Made by a program: the position numbers and the translations under genes
Shown: positions 25,626 to 39,439 of the stretch, in pieces
Layout: each line of letters begins with the position of its first letter
How positions within the stretch are numbered: the stretch's first letter is position 1
Notes under the pieces: generated by a model
Seen by the model: only the letters and a program-made list of their open reading frames with translations
What the model was told of the DNA's origin: nothing
The model's database searches: none
From: Epiperipatus broadwayi
Lineage: Eukaryota > Onychophora > Udeonychophora > Euonychophora > Peripatidae
Assembly (NCBI GenBank): GCA_028023455.1
Contig: JAQFVV010006352.1
Location: 1,942,204-2,006,203 of the forward strand
Direction: 5' to 3'
DNA: 64,000 nt

Positions 25626-26154
25626 TCAATGTAAGATTGAATGATTTCTAATAAGTACATCAGCTATTAGTATATTATTTTTATCCTACAGTAGAGAATG
25701 TTATAAATAAACTGCTGAAGATATGTTTACATTTAACTAATCTTTTATTAGTGAGATAGATCCTATTTTAAAATTCTAAACTACAGTGATCAGTTAAAGC
25801 TACAATCTCAGACCCTAATAAAAGCTGTCTTAATTTTTGAATTCTCTAAATTACAACTAACGCTTTTTTTTCAGTCATGGCGTAATTCAATTCCACACTC
25901 TTCAGTTTCCTGCTTAGAAAATATAATACTTTACATTCATTCTGATCACTTATTTGCTATCAATTTGAAGGCAAAACTTTTTATTAAAACCAGGATAAGC
26001 TAACATGATTTTATTCAAAAAGGAAGGTTTAATTTTATGAAATTCTAAAGTATGCTCATCCACTTCCATCTTTCAAATTGTTTAAGCAAAACCAATAAAT
26101 TAAATATGATGAAAGCAAAGTTGCTGTAAAATTTGTTATAGTAATTACACAGTT

Positions 26155-26493
26155 TTATACTGACCTGAACTGTTTCCATACTTTAGGCACATGAAATGTC
26201 TGGATAGCCACAATTTTCTTGGGATGGGATTTCATTCCCTTTTCATTGATCAAATGACCAAGAAAAGTAATCTCTTTTGCAAGTACAGTGCACTTCTCCA
26301 AATTTATTTTGCTACTATTGACTGCGAACTCATATATAAACAAACTGAGATGTTCCAAATGATCAGCAATATTATCAGAAGTGATGACAATGTCATCCAC
26401 ATATACGATTAAGATAGCTTTTAACTTTTCAGAGAAGATGACATTTAGACATCTGATCAAAACAGCACCACTATTTACTAAGCCAAAGAGCAT
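26155..26493 (-). pseudogene. Gypsy reverse transcriptase fragment
   Basis: 112 codons beginning MLFGLVNSGAVL and containing the catalytic box VYVDDIVITS, then NLEKCTVLAKEITFLGHLI and the KGMKSHPKKI region. These are RT palm motifs in the order typical of Ty3/gypsy Pol (FGL.N, YVDD, F.K..F...E..FLGH.I). Both aspartates of YVDD remain. Upstream RT motifs and the downstream connection to RNase H are broken. Confidence 0.85.
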
Positions 26494-27024
26494 CCTTTCA
26501 AATACTTAAGATTGACCCTGATAAGAAAATATAGTATACTGTTAATCATTTTTATGTACTAATTGTTTGCCAATAGCTGACTTTCCGAACAAATGTGGAA
26601 AATATACTCCTATCTTTCAACTTGATTAACAACTCAGGTATGGATGAAGATATATTACATTCAGGAGTAGTGATCTGATTAAGCACACTGACAAACTAGG
26701 AAAATTCATACAGGTCCAACCTTATTCCTTACAACAACTAAATAATTTACATAGGATTAAGGACTTTTCCTAATAATATGTCACTCCAGCATCTTATGTA
26801 TTTGTTGTTGGACTGATAAGATATTAGATGCATTCACTGTTAAAAATACTCATAACTTTTTACTTTAAATCTATGGGTATATTCTTTTAATATGTCCAGA
26901 AGCTTGGAGAAACATTCCTATACAAGAACAAACAATTAATTTTTTTTCAAACAATGTTAAAGTCATTTTAAATTTATTTTCCAAAGATTTTTGAGAAAAC
27001 TTTAATTCTTCCTATGATTCTTTA

Positions 27025-27170
27025 ATTTTTGGGGGGGAATTGTCAATTTTATCAATTTTATTCTCAAGAGATAATTTATTTTCTTCAAGAGATTGTTTCA
27101 TCTTTTTTAGGGAACTATCAATGTTATCAATTTTATTCTCAAGAGATTCTTTATCTTTCTTTATAATTTT
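27025..27170 (-). pseudogene. Gag-like coiled-coil remnant
   Basis: Minus-strand reading gives ESLENKIDNIDSSLKKMKQS followed by a second LSLENKIDKID, a heptad-rich duplicated segment. At DNA level the string atcaattttattctcaagag recurs about 85 bp apart. Position between PBS and RT fits a Gag of a gypsy element. Confidence 0.45.
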
Positions 27171-27913
27171 TTTTTAATAGTAAATACAGTTGAAATATTT
27201 TATCATCAGAATTAGGGGATAATACATTTTGATACCCTTCCAAATCAACATTTTGAGGATCAAGAGATACCAAAATTTGGTTTTTTTCCCAGTCAATAAT
27301 TTAAGTGTCTGAAAACAATAAGTTTTGAGTCCTATTCAACTTTCTACATTTTCTTCTAGAGTACTCATTATAACTTATCTTAAGTACTTTAAATTAATAA
27401 TTTTGTTTTAAAATAATTAAATTAACCATGATCATAGTATATCTATGCACCAAAATCTAAACCTCTTTCCATTACAAATTATCCAGAACCCACACAATAA
27501 TAAACCATGATGCATCACTTCTTCTAAATCTTAAAAGATAATACAGTTTGATTGTTTTTCAAAGGACTTATCAAACACTTTACCATTAAACTCTATATTT
27601 AAAAAAATACTATAAATATATATTTTAAATATCATCATCACCAGACATCTTTTACAATATCACTGATAATTATTTTCAAAATAATTAAGATATTTGACAT
27701 TATCTTGAGAGTACATGTCACTTTGTCAAAGATCACTTTAAAATTTGATCAAATGATCAAATTACTGTAATAAATATAAAATTACTATAATTATTATTTT
27801 ACTGTGGCACTGAAATCTGATCATACAAATTGAATACAAGCACATGAGAATAAGTTACTTTACATTTACTATATTAATTGACTAATACTACTATTACTAC
27901 TATTAATTAACTG

Positions 27914-28360
27914 GGCTCCATGTTGGGCACAGAAACTATAACCTAAAATAAATTATATTAAACTACAACTTCAAAACAATCACTTGGTATCTTATAATCT
28001 TATAACTGATCGAAACCCACATGTTGTGTGAGCCAAAACTATAACCTAAAATATATCGAGATTTAACAAAATCATCAATGCATTATTATAACAATAATAA
28101 ACTATATCCTAAAACAAATAAACCAAATTAATATAACACTATGAATTAAGCTCAGAGGGGTTAGCAAATGGTATATGTTACAATACAAAAAGCTAAATGG
28201 GTAAGATAGCAAAAAAATAAATATTATAATATGCAACATTTAATAAATTTTAAAAGTATGAGAACTATCATAACCACTCTTACAAATTACAGGGTTGCTC
28301 TTAATATTGAAGGCATATATCAAAGAGTGGTTATGTTATATTAAATTCTCTTTTGCAACA
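27914..28360 (-). repeat. 5' LTR-like segment and primer binding site of the gypsy element
   Basis: On the minus strand the PBS-like TGTGCCCAACATGGAGCC is a one-deletion, CpG-decayed version of the tRNA-Lys-type site. A similar block (acatgttgtgtgagcc, aaactataacctaaaat) recurs at about 28020-28052, so the LTR end is partly duplicated. The distal part has an inverted repeat cataaccactctt / aaagagtggttatg at 28270 and 28322. Confidence 0.5.
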
Positions 28361-29606
28361 GCTCCCCTCTATTACAATACATTTAATAACCATCATTACC
28401 ATTTTATTGTTATGATAAAATCCACATTTCAAATCTTTTGATAAATAATAACATGTTTCTTATATTCTGTGTCACATTGTTTATTAAAATAATTTCTTTT
28501 GCAAAACAATTTCTTTAGTATTCATTTGTATTATACTGAAATCTCAGAGTTCTTTAATTAGTTATTTATAATATAAAAATGTACTATTTTCTTTCATTTA
28601 AGAATTATTAGGCAATGAATGGAATCCAAGTAATAGTGTGGGGAGACCTACTCTTACCATAACATAATGTCTATTTAAATGACCATAATAATAGTAATAC
28701 ATTTTAAAAGAAACATTTAGTTAAAATAAATATATGAAAAACTCTTAATTTGGAATAAAAGAGGAATACTAGAATTGCATCCAGACATAATGAGTGAATA
28801 AGGGATTTTATGATCACTCAGGATATCCTACTAATAACTCATACTAAATATTTCTTGATGGATTTAAAGATAAATATTTTAAGCATTTAATCAACTATAA
28901 TCTTATGAATAAAGCAAATAATTATCACTTAAAATTAAGAAAATGAATAATTTATTTCTTAGATGCTTTCTTAACATCTGTAGACCATTCTAACAAAGTG
29001 ATTATTATATTTAATTTTGTGTTTATGTACTCTTAATGACCAACATAAAATATAATTGTATAATAGTTTATAATGACAAAATTTTTGGATAGTATGTGTT
29101 AATGATGATATAAATATTGTAAGACATATTTAACAATAAAAACAACACTTATTTTCACAATTAAATAACAATTTTGGTTAGCTACAATATTTCAAACAAA
29201 ATATTCAGACATTATGTTATACAATTCACTTCATAAGTCAAGTAATTTTTAAAGTTTACAAATAATAATAAAAATACATTTGGGGATTAAATCATAATTG
29301 ACTATTATTAACTTTGTCTGACTAATGAAAAACTTTTTTTTAATATTAGCATTATCATAAGAAACTTTCTATATTCCACAACAGTCATTCTATTATGTTT
29401 CCTAAACAATCAGCATATTTAAACACTAAACATGTCTTACAAATCCAGTGATGAAAAATACTAGAAAAGATGTATATTACTTATTGAAGCTTAAAAGTAC
29501 AATTTAATTTCTAAATAAATATTTATTGGTTTTATGTGCTGCAATACTGGCAAAGCACAGCAAAAACTGACTTACACATGAAAATTATTTATAAAATACA
29601 CTCAGA

Positions 29607-30213
29607 TTATTCAAGAGTACAACAGAAGAAAAGATGGCAATCCTCAGAAGAAACAACAATACCAATTGCCAAAAATAAACTCATGGCAGTAGAACCACGC
29701 ATGCCTTCATACAAGATATACATAATATAATACAGCTGAGAGATAAAAGTAAATAAGATAAAGTATCTAAATGATGGCATTAAATCAAAGGTAGTATTTT
29801 TTGAGGCAAAAATTAAGCTAGAACTTTGTCTCTGAACACAACCAAAATGAGAATGAACCATAAAATATATTAGGAACAATAATAGCTGACTTAAATAAAA
29901 CATTTATGCCTAAATATGGTCTATCAAACATATAATACATGGGATATACAATAATAAGAGAGACACAGTTAAATCTCTTTATAAAATATATGCTAGCAAA
30001 ACAAACACCCACAAGAGAAAGCACAGCTACAATTACTTGAAAAAAATATGATAACAAAACAACCATCCACAAGAAAGAGATATAACTACTATTTTTTGGA
30101 TAATATAATGGCAATATAAGATGAAATAAATCAAGAGAGAAACTAATGCTAAATCTTCTAATCAAATATAATAATAACTGATGTATAAAACTGATAATAA
30201 AATTGTTTACCAA
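29607..30213 (-). other. Hydrophobic minus-strand frames with an internal duplication
   Basis: Two overlapping frames of 131 and 98 codons are rich in F, L, I, S and Y and read as several potential membrane segments. A second-frame string MRGSTAMSLFLAIGIV faintly recalls the R-G motif of major-facilitator transporters. At DNA level a degenerate unit of roughly 125 bp repeats (ttgtggatggttgttttgtt versus ttgtgggtgtttgttttgct). Hydrophobicity is also what T-rich DNA yields by chance, so coding status is doubtful. Confidence 0.2.
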
Positions 30214-32867
30214 GTCTTGCCTAATAAAAACATGACCTGAAATAAATAATAAGAATATACAACACCCTCACTGGCTCTGCATAAATACATTCATTTAAAG
30301 AAATGAATGAATTACTCATGATAGGAGACAAATAATACTTTAAAATTATATAGTATCATAAAATAGTAAATATTATGTGAACTTCTGTATATTATTGTTT
30401 ACAAATAATGCATAAAAATATATCACACAAAAATGCATAGTACAAATAAAATGACATGAAATTAAATTTTAAAAGAATACCAAGTTTACCAAAATACATA
30501 ATTAAAATTCTTTCATCCTATAAGTTCTACCATTCAATGGGATATTATCCCTGCAATTACCATTCTGCAAACACGAAAAATTTTTCTTTTGTTGGAAAAT
30601 GTAGCAAATTTAAGATTATATGTGCAGCATTAAAAATATTTCCCATAAGCAATTGATTTCTTATTGAACATGAGCACACAATACAATTAATAGCCATTTA
30701 GTTTTATAGAAAAAATATTTAAAGAAAAAAATATCAGTCTTTTGTACAATGTCATATTATTCTTTTATTCATTTCTTGGGAAATATAATTAATGACAAAT
30801 ATATAGGAACATAGATATTCATTGTATATAACACAAGTTTCATTATGGAGTAAGTTTTTAAAATGATTAATTATACTAATGATACCATAATGATGATATG
30901 TATAGAACAGATTTGCAAAGAATTTATTTACATAACAATTCACTAAAAAGCATTTTATATTTCTTTTATACAGTATAACAACTAATAGTTACATAAAAAT
31001 ACTAGAAATAAATTTTAAATAAATATTCAATTACTATTGTAGAATATTAATTTTACAGTAATCAGGTAATAATTTTCAGTTGAAAAAATAAATCAATAAT
31101 TTTTATTTTTTAGACTTAGGAAATATTTTTCTACCTCTAGTCTGAATAAATAAAATAAAAGTTTCATAAATGAATGTTTTCCATTTAATCATTAAAATAA
31201 CAATAAATAATTAAAATATAATTTCAAATTTCAAATAAATAAACATTATTAAATTCCATTTATTAAAAAATAGGTTCTCCTATTCAGAATTCAAATAGTC
31301 TATTCATGGAAAGATAAACCATTCCAAAGAAAACCATTATTTGAAGATATGACAATATTAAAATAAATACATTTTTTATATACATTGCTGAAAAATAAAC
31401 TTTTAAAGTCTTTTAATAAATATCTTATTCTTTTCAGCATCTTTCAATATTTAAGCTAACATATTTTAAAAACTATTAAGAACTGTTAGGAAATACCAAT
31501 AGAGCATAAAGTCTTTAACATTCTTAATATTATTGCATAAAGAATGCTGAACTGATAATACAGTCTACTGTAAATAAAGAAATAAGAATCAATAAGTGTT
31601 TCAACATAAGCATGGTGAACCATAGAAAATTCCCCCGAAGTTCCAATTTTTCATAAAAAGAATTTAACAATTGTTGAAAAATAATTATTTAAACTTCCCA
31701 TCATGTTTAAAAGTGATGTAGGTTTCAGACTTTTTAGTAAACTTTAGCTTAGAATTTTAGCACCTGTATAAAAATTTACTTATCAATACATGTTACTTTT
31801 CTGAATAAAAATTAATAAGAAAAGAAGCAACAAGTAAGTAAACAAGTCTGAGCAGGTCTTTATATTTTATACTCTTGATCATGTGACTGATTTTGATGAT
31901 TAAAACCTGACATTTAAATCACCTCCTACTTGGCACAATTCATTACAGTTCAAAAACTAATTGATATCCTGAGATACAAGGCAAAAATAAACTCCTTTAC
32001 ATAACTGTCTAGACTGTTTAATTAAAATATTACATTTTAAGACAATTATTTATAAAATTAAAAAATATTACAATGAAAATAAAACATAATATTATATATT
32101 ACATAATTTTAAATAAAACATTAATTTCCATTTTTTTAAACACAACTTTTATAATATTTCATAAAGGTAAAGCTCTCCAGAATATTTTTTAAATAAAATA
32201 CTTTTTTAAATAAATATTTAAGAATAACTTTACTATTACAACCAGAAGTTAAAATTGAAATTTATAACTAAGAATACTCACACACATTGACTAATGCTTG
32301 TTTTATTCAAAATTAATAGCTTTTAAAAATAATAAATTAACTCATCTTTTTAATTAACTAGCTTAAAACTTTATCTAACCAAATCTTTATTACAATTATC
32401 ATTAGTAAAATACATTATTTATTAGCAAAATGATTTAAATAACAATGCATTTTAATAAACAAGTAATTTAAATATTAATACTTAGCATTAAATATTTAAA
32501 CTTAGTTATTACAGTTTTGTATTAACACTGACTTTTAACATACTAGGATCTGTATTAAAATAGTTTTAGTTCTTAATAGTTATTGAAATTCATTCACTAT
32601 TATACTGGTAAAAATATGTGTAATTTAAGTAATTTGAAATGATTTACAATTATAGACGAGTTTAAAGCACTACAATAAAAATATACAAATTAATTTTAAT
32701 ACACTAAGATTTATAAAAGTTCTTAAAAATGACTTAAAGAATAAATTAGCATTGAAATATCAAGCCCTGATAAATTGGCTTGCAGTAGAAATTAAAGTAT
32801 TGAAATTTTTTTTAGATACTTAAACAATTAGATAACAGGAAATTTAGCTTTACTAATAAAGCTAAAG

Positions 32868-32869
32868 AT

Positions 32870-32904
<35 letters not shown>

Positions 32905-32915
32905 TCTTTAGCAGC

Positions 32916-32958
<43 letters not shown>

Positions 32959-32960
32959 AA
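32868..32960. repeat. Paired (AT)n tracts with cruciform-forming flanks
   Basis: Two long AT runs separated by agatctttagcagcttcat, flanked by aaagctaaagat and attgaagctgaat, which are inverse partners of the central piece. The arrangement could extrude two adjacent hairpins. Confidence 0.7.
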
Positions 32961-34912
32961 GCTGAATGTATGTATCTACATATATTTGCTTCATTTTTAA
33001 GCAATTAATTTAACTATAACTTTTAGTGTGTGTGCATAATGGCCACATAAACTGCATTTAATTATAATAAATTTAAGTCATTTGACTCATAGTTTTCATA
33101 GTATTAGTTTAGTCTATATTGTTAAGTAGTGAATGCATATATTTAATAAAAAAACAGGTAATAATCCAAATTATATTTGTTTTAAAAAATATTTTCTTTT
33201 TTAAAAAAGTAATTATATTTATTTTTAAATATATAAATATTTAGCCAATTTTGTTGCCAGTTTATTAAAACTTAGATTAAAAGATTTATATCCATTTTAT
33301 GAAAATAAAAATATTCTCATTTTAAACTAAAATTTTTTAATTTTGTTAGCATAATATTTTTCTTTGTGTTAATTTTGTTTTAATTTGGCAAAAACATGTA
33401 CAATACTATTCAAGCATAATTATTGAAGCAAGAAATTAACAACAGGCGTTAAAAAAATTAATTGGTCAGAAAGGAGGAGGGAGTAAGACATTTTAATAAA
33501 GATTAAGATAACCTGATTAAATATCATTATCACAGAAACAAATTAATACTTTTATTCAGAGAAATTCATAAAAAAAACAACTTGTAATTAAAAAATATTA
33601 TGAAAACTTTTTATTTAAATACAATGTAAAAACCTAATGAAATAAAAGGTTGTCAAACCAAGTCTTCTAAATTATTCAGCACTGAAAGTTCTGCAGGAAA
33701 AACCAGAAGTTTTTCTAATCAGTGATCTTGGGTGAGTGGGACAGCCTTGCCGATGAAGTCCATTCATTCTTGAAATTAATAGAAAACCAGTCATTCATTA
33801 ATCATTTTAAAAAATACCTATCTTAGCAGTACAGAAGAAGAAATATCTCATCCATTCCATACTCTTTATTTGATAATACAGAAAAATACTGTGATAAATA
33901 TTTTTTCCATCATTTGAAGTGTTTTCCAATTATTAATCTCATTTCTGCTATAATGTAAGTTTTATTTAAATACACATATCCCTAAACTAAAAAGTTTCTC
34001 CAACATCATAAAGTGTTTCAAAAATATCATGATAAGTGAATTAAAGTTCTCTACAAATTAAAATGTTCAAAAATGTAAACCTCTGTCTGAAAAATATATA
34101 TACAGAAACAATTGTACAATGGATAATAATCTCCAGAGAAACCATGCAACTTACTTGTCAGCATGATTATATTTCAAACTTCAGACTTCTACATGTAAGT
34201 GATTAAGCAGCTTTGGAATATCATCATAGACATTTGCCATGGGAAAAATGTTGGTAACATATATATTTTGTTTGTATGACTTTTGTGCCTAAATTTAATA
34301 TAATTACAGGTAATTCCTTTTATTCTATATTAAGTTTGCAAATTTGCAATATGTTTCTAATTAGTTTCCTATATTAGATAAATGTACACTTTATGTAATA
34401 AATTAGTAGATTGATGTTTGTGTGAGTAAACTTTATAAATAAATGCTAACTATATCAATCTCATTACATTATAGAGATCATATTGGTAAAAAATTATAAA
34501 TTTTCTAAACGTCACACTCCCCGTGTCAGCTACTCATCTTTTATTTTGCTTTTAAATAGTTTTATTTTTTTAATTATATTATTCATTTGTCAAATTATGT
34601 ACTTAGGGGTAAAATTTCAAATCCTTTAAGTATATATTAAATGGACTCAGATAAATTTTAGAGAAACCTATTATAGTATATATAATCAGTTTAATTAAAT
34701 AAATATTTTGCATAATAGTACATTGGCTATGATAGGATTTTAAATTTATTTTAGGTCCATTTAATCAATCACAACAAGTGTTAACAAGTTTGAATTTGAA
34801 AAATTATTTTCTGGCTATTTATATTAAGTTACAAATATACAATATTAGAAACCGTAGATGTATTGTATTAATAATCTTTGGATGAAATTAGAGCCTATAT
34901 ATATATATATAT

Positions 34913-35820
34913 GATACTGGAAAAATCAACATTGAGAAAGGTGTAAAACAAGATGACTCCATATCTCCAAAACTCTTTACAGCAGTGATGCAAGAAGTAT
35001 TTTGTGGATTAAAATGGGAAACTAAAGGAGTGAAAGTAAATGGAGAGTATTTAAGTCATTTAGATTTCGCAAATGATGTAGTTGTTTTTGCAAATAATGC
35101 TTCAGAGCTGCAGGAAATGTTGCAGGAGTTAGCAGATGAAAGTAGAAAAGTAGGACTAAAGATAAATGTTAAAAAGACTAAAATAATGTTTAATCGATTT
35201 GCTCAAAATATAAAAATAAAGATTGATTATGAAGAATTAGAAGAAGTTAACAGTTACAAATACCTTGGTCAGATTATTAATGCAGATGGAAACATAATGG
35301 AGGAAATTAATCATAGAATTAAACTTGGCTGGAGTGCTTTTGGTAGAAATAACTTGATACTAAAAGGAAATATGCCTATGTGTTTGAAAAGGATGGTTTT
35401 TAACAAATGTGTTTTACCAGTTCTTACTTATGGATCTGAGACTTGGACACTTAATAGAAGAGCAACACAGAGACTTCAGATCACTCAAAGAAGTATGGAG
35501 AGATGTATGTTGGGAATAACAAGAAGAGATCGAAAATGCAATGTATGGGTAAGACAACAAACAGGTGTTACTGACCTTATTGAAAAAAATAAAAGATTGA
35601 AATGGAGTTGATGATAATAGATGGACAATTGAAATTTTAAACTGGATTCCAAGAGATTGTAAAAGACCCAAAAAGAGGCCACATGTGAGATGGATGGATG
35701 AAATAAGAAAATGTGCAGGGGTGTTGTGGAGAAGAGAAGCTAAAGATCGGAGAAGATGGATTAAACTTGGAGAGACCTTCATCCTGCAGTGGATTGATAA
35801 TGGTTGATGATGATGATGAT
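34913..35820 (+). mobile_element. 5'-truncated RTE-type non-LTR retrotransposon
   Basis: Reads from the RT finger/palm (GVKQDDSISPKLFTAV) to the C-terminus and ends with the stop followed by (TGA)n, the short tandem 3' tail typical of RTE elements. The main frame 34985-35611 holds the palm DFANDVVVFANN, the LGLKIN/KTKIM equivalent GLKINVKKTKIM, YKYLGQIIN and the LTYGSETWTL thumb region. A deletion near 35610 shifts the frame; the tail resumes with NRWTIEILNWIPRD and ends LGETFILQW. The catalytic FADD box reads FAND. The 5' end abuts an (AT)n tract. Confidence 0.88.
34985..35611 (+). pseudogene. RTE reverse transcriptase C-terminal fragment
   Basis: 208 uninterrupted codons from mid-RT through the thumb. 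The usual FADD is FAND, which removes one of the metal-binding aspartates, so the enzyme would be inactive even if expressed. The frame ends early after KRLKWS because of a small deletion, with stops TGATGATAATAG in the shifted register. Confidence 0.85.
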
Positions 35821-35834
35821 ATATAAATATATAT

Positions 35835-38032
35835 TGTAACGGGCACAGACGATGTTACCTTGTGTTTTATTATTAAACATGAAAAAAATAAAAGTTCACA
35901 AATAAAAATTTCTTTTTTAAGAATTAAAAATTGAAAATTAAAAAATCATCCTAAACTCGTATATATATAAAATTGCACAGATAAAAAAAAATTATTAAAA
36001 TAAACCTTTATTAAAAATAGAAAAACTAAATCTTTCAACAAAAAGATTTAGAGATAAAAATATCTTTAAGTTTGGAAAACACATTAATTAATCAGAAATG
36101 GAAATGATTATTTTAATTAGTCAAAGTGAACTAGCCTTTGGGCATTTAAATGTATAAGAAACAGTCAGATAGGAAAATAATAGAAACTAATAGCAAATAA
36201 GAAAAATCCATCAGGAAATTGGACCTCAATGGAAGGATCATCATCAACAATGACATAATGTCCATTGGATTTTAAAGGTAATATAAAAGGAAAAGTTTGG
36301 AAATTATTAGTTAGTTATTATTAAGAGTGGTGATATGTATTAGTGCAGAATTGTGGGAGAAGGGATTGAAAAGACGCATTCTTCAATCCCTTCAGTTTTG
36401 GTAAAAAAAAAAGAAATAACATCATTTTCTACATTGAGGACCAGCCAAAGCAAAAGACCTCTGGATGAATAAATAAATCGGCCAACAGAATACCAATCTT
36501 TTTAGGATGGCATGGGAATTCACGTTCAAATGGCAAGCAATGGATAAAAGGAACATTTTGAAATCATAAGAACTTTTTGAACTCTCAGCTTTAAATATAT
36601 ATAATTAATGAACATTTCTAAACAATAAGAACTTTACTTCTAAACTTGTTCCGTATTTAAAAAAAAAATAGAAATAGATTTCTATATGACCAAACTAAAT
36701 TATTTATTAATTAGGTATAATTTTAATTGATGTATTTCTTTTGTAAAATCATTTCCATTTATTTTATTTTTTTGTTCTTTTAAGTTTTTATTATGATTTC
36801 TGTTTTTCAATAAATTAAACTATATAAATATTAAACTTAAATCAAGCATGAATGGCTATATAGATTTGTAAAGTTATATTAGGGGAGGGTAATCTTAGGT
36901 TATTCATTTTGTAGTTGAATTAGGTCAATGGATTGGATATATTGGTGTAATTAGTAGATGTAGTACGAGATTCACTATGGGCAGAATCACTATTATATGC
37001 CACACACACTCGTTTTGCCTATAGGAGGAATTATAAGATGGAGACCACAGTTCCTTCCTATGGAGTTTTTTTTTATTGCTCTCATTGTCAGATAGATGTA
37101 ATATTCCTATCTGACGAGAAGCAGTTTCTTCTCTTAACCTAATTGTGCTGCCATATTCGTATTACATTGAACACATTGATATATCAGATGGATTGAAGTT
37201 TGGTTTGACTGCGAACCTTTGGCCTAAGGTTAAATAAGGATTGAATATTTTCTTTTCAAATGCAAATCTATGTAATCTATTCATACTCAACACTCTAAAT
37301 AAACATGCATTAAATTTAAGTTGGGTATAGACACTTGCATGGGTTTGTTACTGGTTGATTGTTTTTGGTTTTCATATTTGATCAAAATATATAGACATTC
37401 AGTAAATACTGATACCTTACGGTGAGTATCTAAGATGTATTTATGTCAGATGTCTTTTAAGTTATTGGTGTCAATGCGGTGTCTTATGATGAACACCACT
37501 GGGTTTCTTGTATTCCCTATGCAATTGACGGTATCAATGACTTTGTATTTTGATCGTTTATGTTTATTTCGAAATGTTTTTTGACCGTGGAATCTATGTA
37601 ACCGATCTATACTCAACATTAACACACCTGTGCAAACTTATAAAAAATTAAAATGTAAATTTATAATATTATAAAAATTAAAATGTAAATTTAAATTCTA
37701 AAATCAAGTTAAAATCCAAAGTAAAAGTTATTCTAAAATAATGCTAAATTTTATATATGTGCGTAAATAAATGTTTGTGTGTTAATTACTGGCAGTGGCT
37801 TATTTTATTCTTTTTTATATATTCTTAGATAATAATTTATTATAAATATAAATCTCTGCTACTCCCTGAGCTAGTGACAATGGGCTAATGACCGGATATC
37901 AAGTTATATAAAAAAAAATATTTTTTTTTCAACTTACATATCTGCATACTTTATAAATTTTCTAGGTTCAAATGCCTAGTGGCACCCTGTAGTGCAGATG
38001 ACGTTAAGTCCGACTTTCTCTGGATCATTACA
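35835..38032 (+). mobile_element. Solo-LTR-like element, copy 1 (2198 bp)
   Basis: Starts TGTAACGGGC and ends GATCATTACA, i.e. short inverted ends TGTAAYG...CRTTACA with TG...CA, embedded between AT tracts. Long similarity in inverted orientation to 51802-53916 (e.g. tcttaggttattcattttgt, tttgatcaaaatatatagac, tagatgtagta). No coding frame. An LTR left by recombination is the simplest reading; a non-autonomous DNA element is the alternative. Confidence 0.6.
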
Positions 38033-39439
38033 ATATATATATATATATATATGAATTTTTGTACAATCTATATTGTTGTCAAGGGAAAGATTCTTTAGGA
38101 TATATAACAAGCTCACATTTACATATTGCATGAAATCATTATGAAACACGAGAATGCAGTTCTATGGTCAAGATATGTGAATCTTTAACTTTCAGGAAAA
38201 TCACTTAAGATTTAATAAGAGATTTCAATTAATAAATTTTTGTTGAGCTAGTAATTATTTTCAGGTATTAATTATTTAAGCAAATAAATATTTCCTGTTG
38301 CTTGTTTATAGCTGTATACACAATATCTCTTTTCTCTCTTGCATGTCCTTACAAAGGGTAATAACAATTTCTATATTTTGATGTTTAGTAACAGGATATT
38401 TACACTCATGGCCTAGTGTATCCATGAATTATTTTTATATTTTAGCAGTATACTTAATATATTCCTCTTTTTCTTAATGTATTATATCATGAATGTTTTA
38501 ACTATAAAAATGTTATATTCTATAAATCATTTAACAACCGTATTTACTTGCGGAATTATATATATATATAAAAAATTCCCACTTGACTGTATTGTGCATT
38601 TAATTTGTTTATGCATTAAAATATTCCTAAGTAGATCCATATTATCCATCCAGAGGACATGGCAATTTGTGAAATAATAGAAATAATGTCCTTGTGTTAC
38701 ACATGTAGTGCACCACATAATGTTAAATCAACAATTTTAGAAAGCTTGTGTATAATTAAGAAATAGCAACACTATGTAGACTAAGATAATAATTATAGTG
38801 ATATTTCTCAGACTCCAGAATTAAGTAATTTATGAAATTATATAGGTCAAATTTATAAAGTTAAGATATCCAACTATCCTGGGTTCAAACAACACATGAT
38901 TTATTTTGATACATTGTACTTTTATAATGTGGGTCATACATCACTCTTCTATAGTGTAAAATGCATTTCTAATTTTGTGTGCATTTATTGTTTTTGTTTT
39001 GTTGTCATATTAATAATGTTGTAATATACTCATTTTCTTAGCATCTTGTATTATTTACTGTAATCAGTGTATTTATAGTTTTGGTAGTTGAAGTTAGAGT
39101 CTTTTATATTTCTCTGACCTAGTAGGATTAAGAAGGAATGTTAGCATTAAATACTGTAGCCAAGTGTAGATAACCTGGAAGCAATAGGTAATAATGTTTG
39201 GGCTTTGTATTGTTTGTAGTTTATATTTTTTATATATGCTGTACTCACATAGAAGTTGAATGATCATTGTTTAGTTCTTAGAATTGACTTTGCTGGGCTA
39301 CAGATTTATTGTTACACATTATAGATTAGCATTGTATTTTATTGTTTAAATACTCAAATATATTCTTTTTGCTAAAAAATAAAATAAACTCTCTGGGAAA
39401 TATATTTTAAACTTTGATTATTTTGGCTTTGTTTTTCAG

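Larger units (their letters stand above)
24490..28360 (-). mobile_element. Decayed, 3'-truncated Ty3/gypsy retrotransposon
   Basis: Read on the minus strand: LTR-like 28360-27932 (starts TGTTGC), PBS near 27931-27914, Gag-like coiled coil 27170-27025, reverse transcriptase 26493-26155, integrase zinc-binding region and start of core 25625-25114. Order and spacing fit gypsy, but about 500 bp between Gag and RT is too short for the protease and early RT, so there is an internal deletion. Frames are broken repeatedly. I found no 3' LTR. Confidence 0.75.
18579..39439 (+). other. Intron 1 of the IGFBP/Tg-1 gene (about 20.9 kb)
   Basis: GT (GTAAGTAT) to AG (tttttcag), phase 1. It holds a 43-bp-TIR MITE, a tRNA-like fragment, a minus-strand gypsy remnant, a hydrophobic duplicated frame, a truncated RTE element and a solo-LTR-like element, all listed separately. 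The stretches 18.6-20.5, 23.3-24.4, 30.3-32.8, 33.0-34.9 and 38.05-39.4 kb contain AT-rich sequence in which I see no further gene. Confidence 0.7.

Noticed and set aside
26191-26412. 73-codon + strand frame
   Set aside because: Antisense of the gypsy reverse transcriptase.
35414-35846. Three minus-strand frames of 65-122 codons
   Set aside because: Antisense shadows of the RTE reverse transcriptase.
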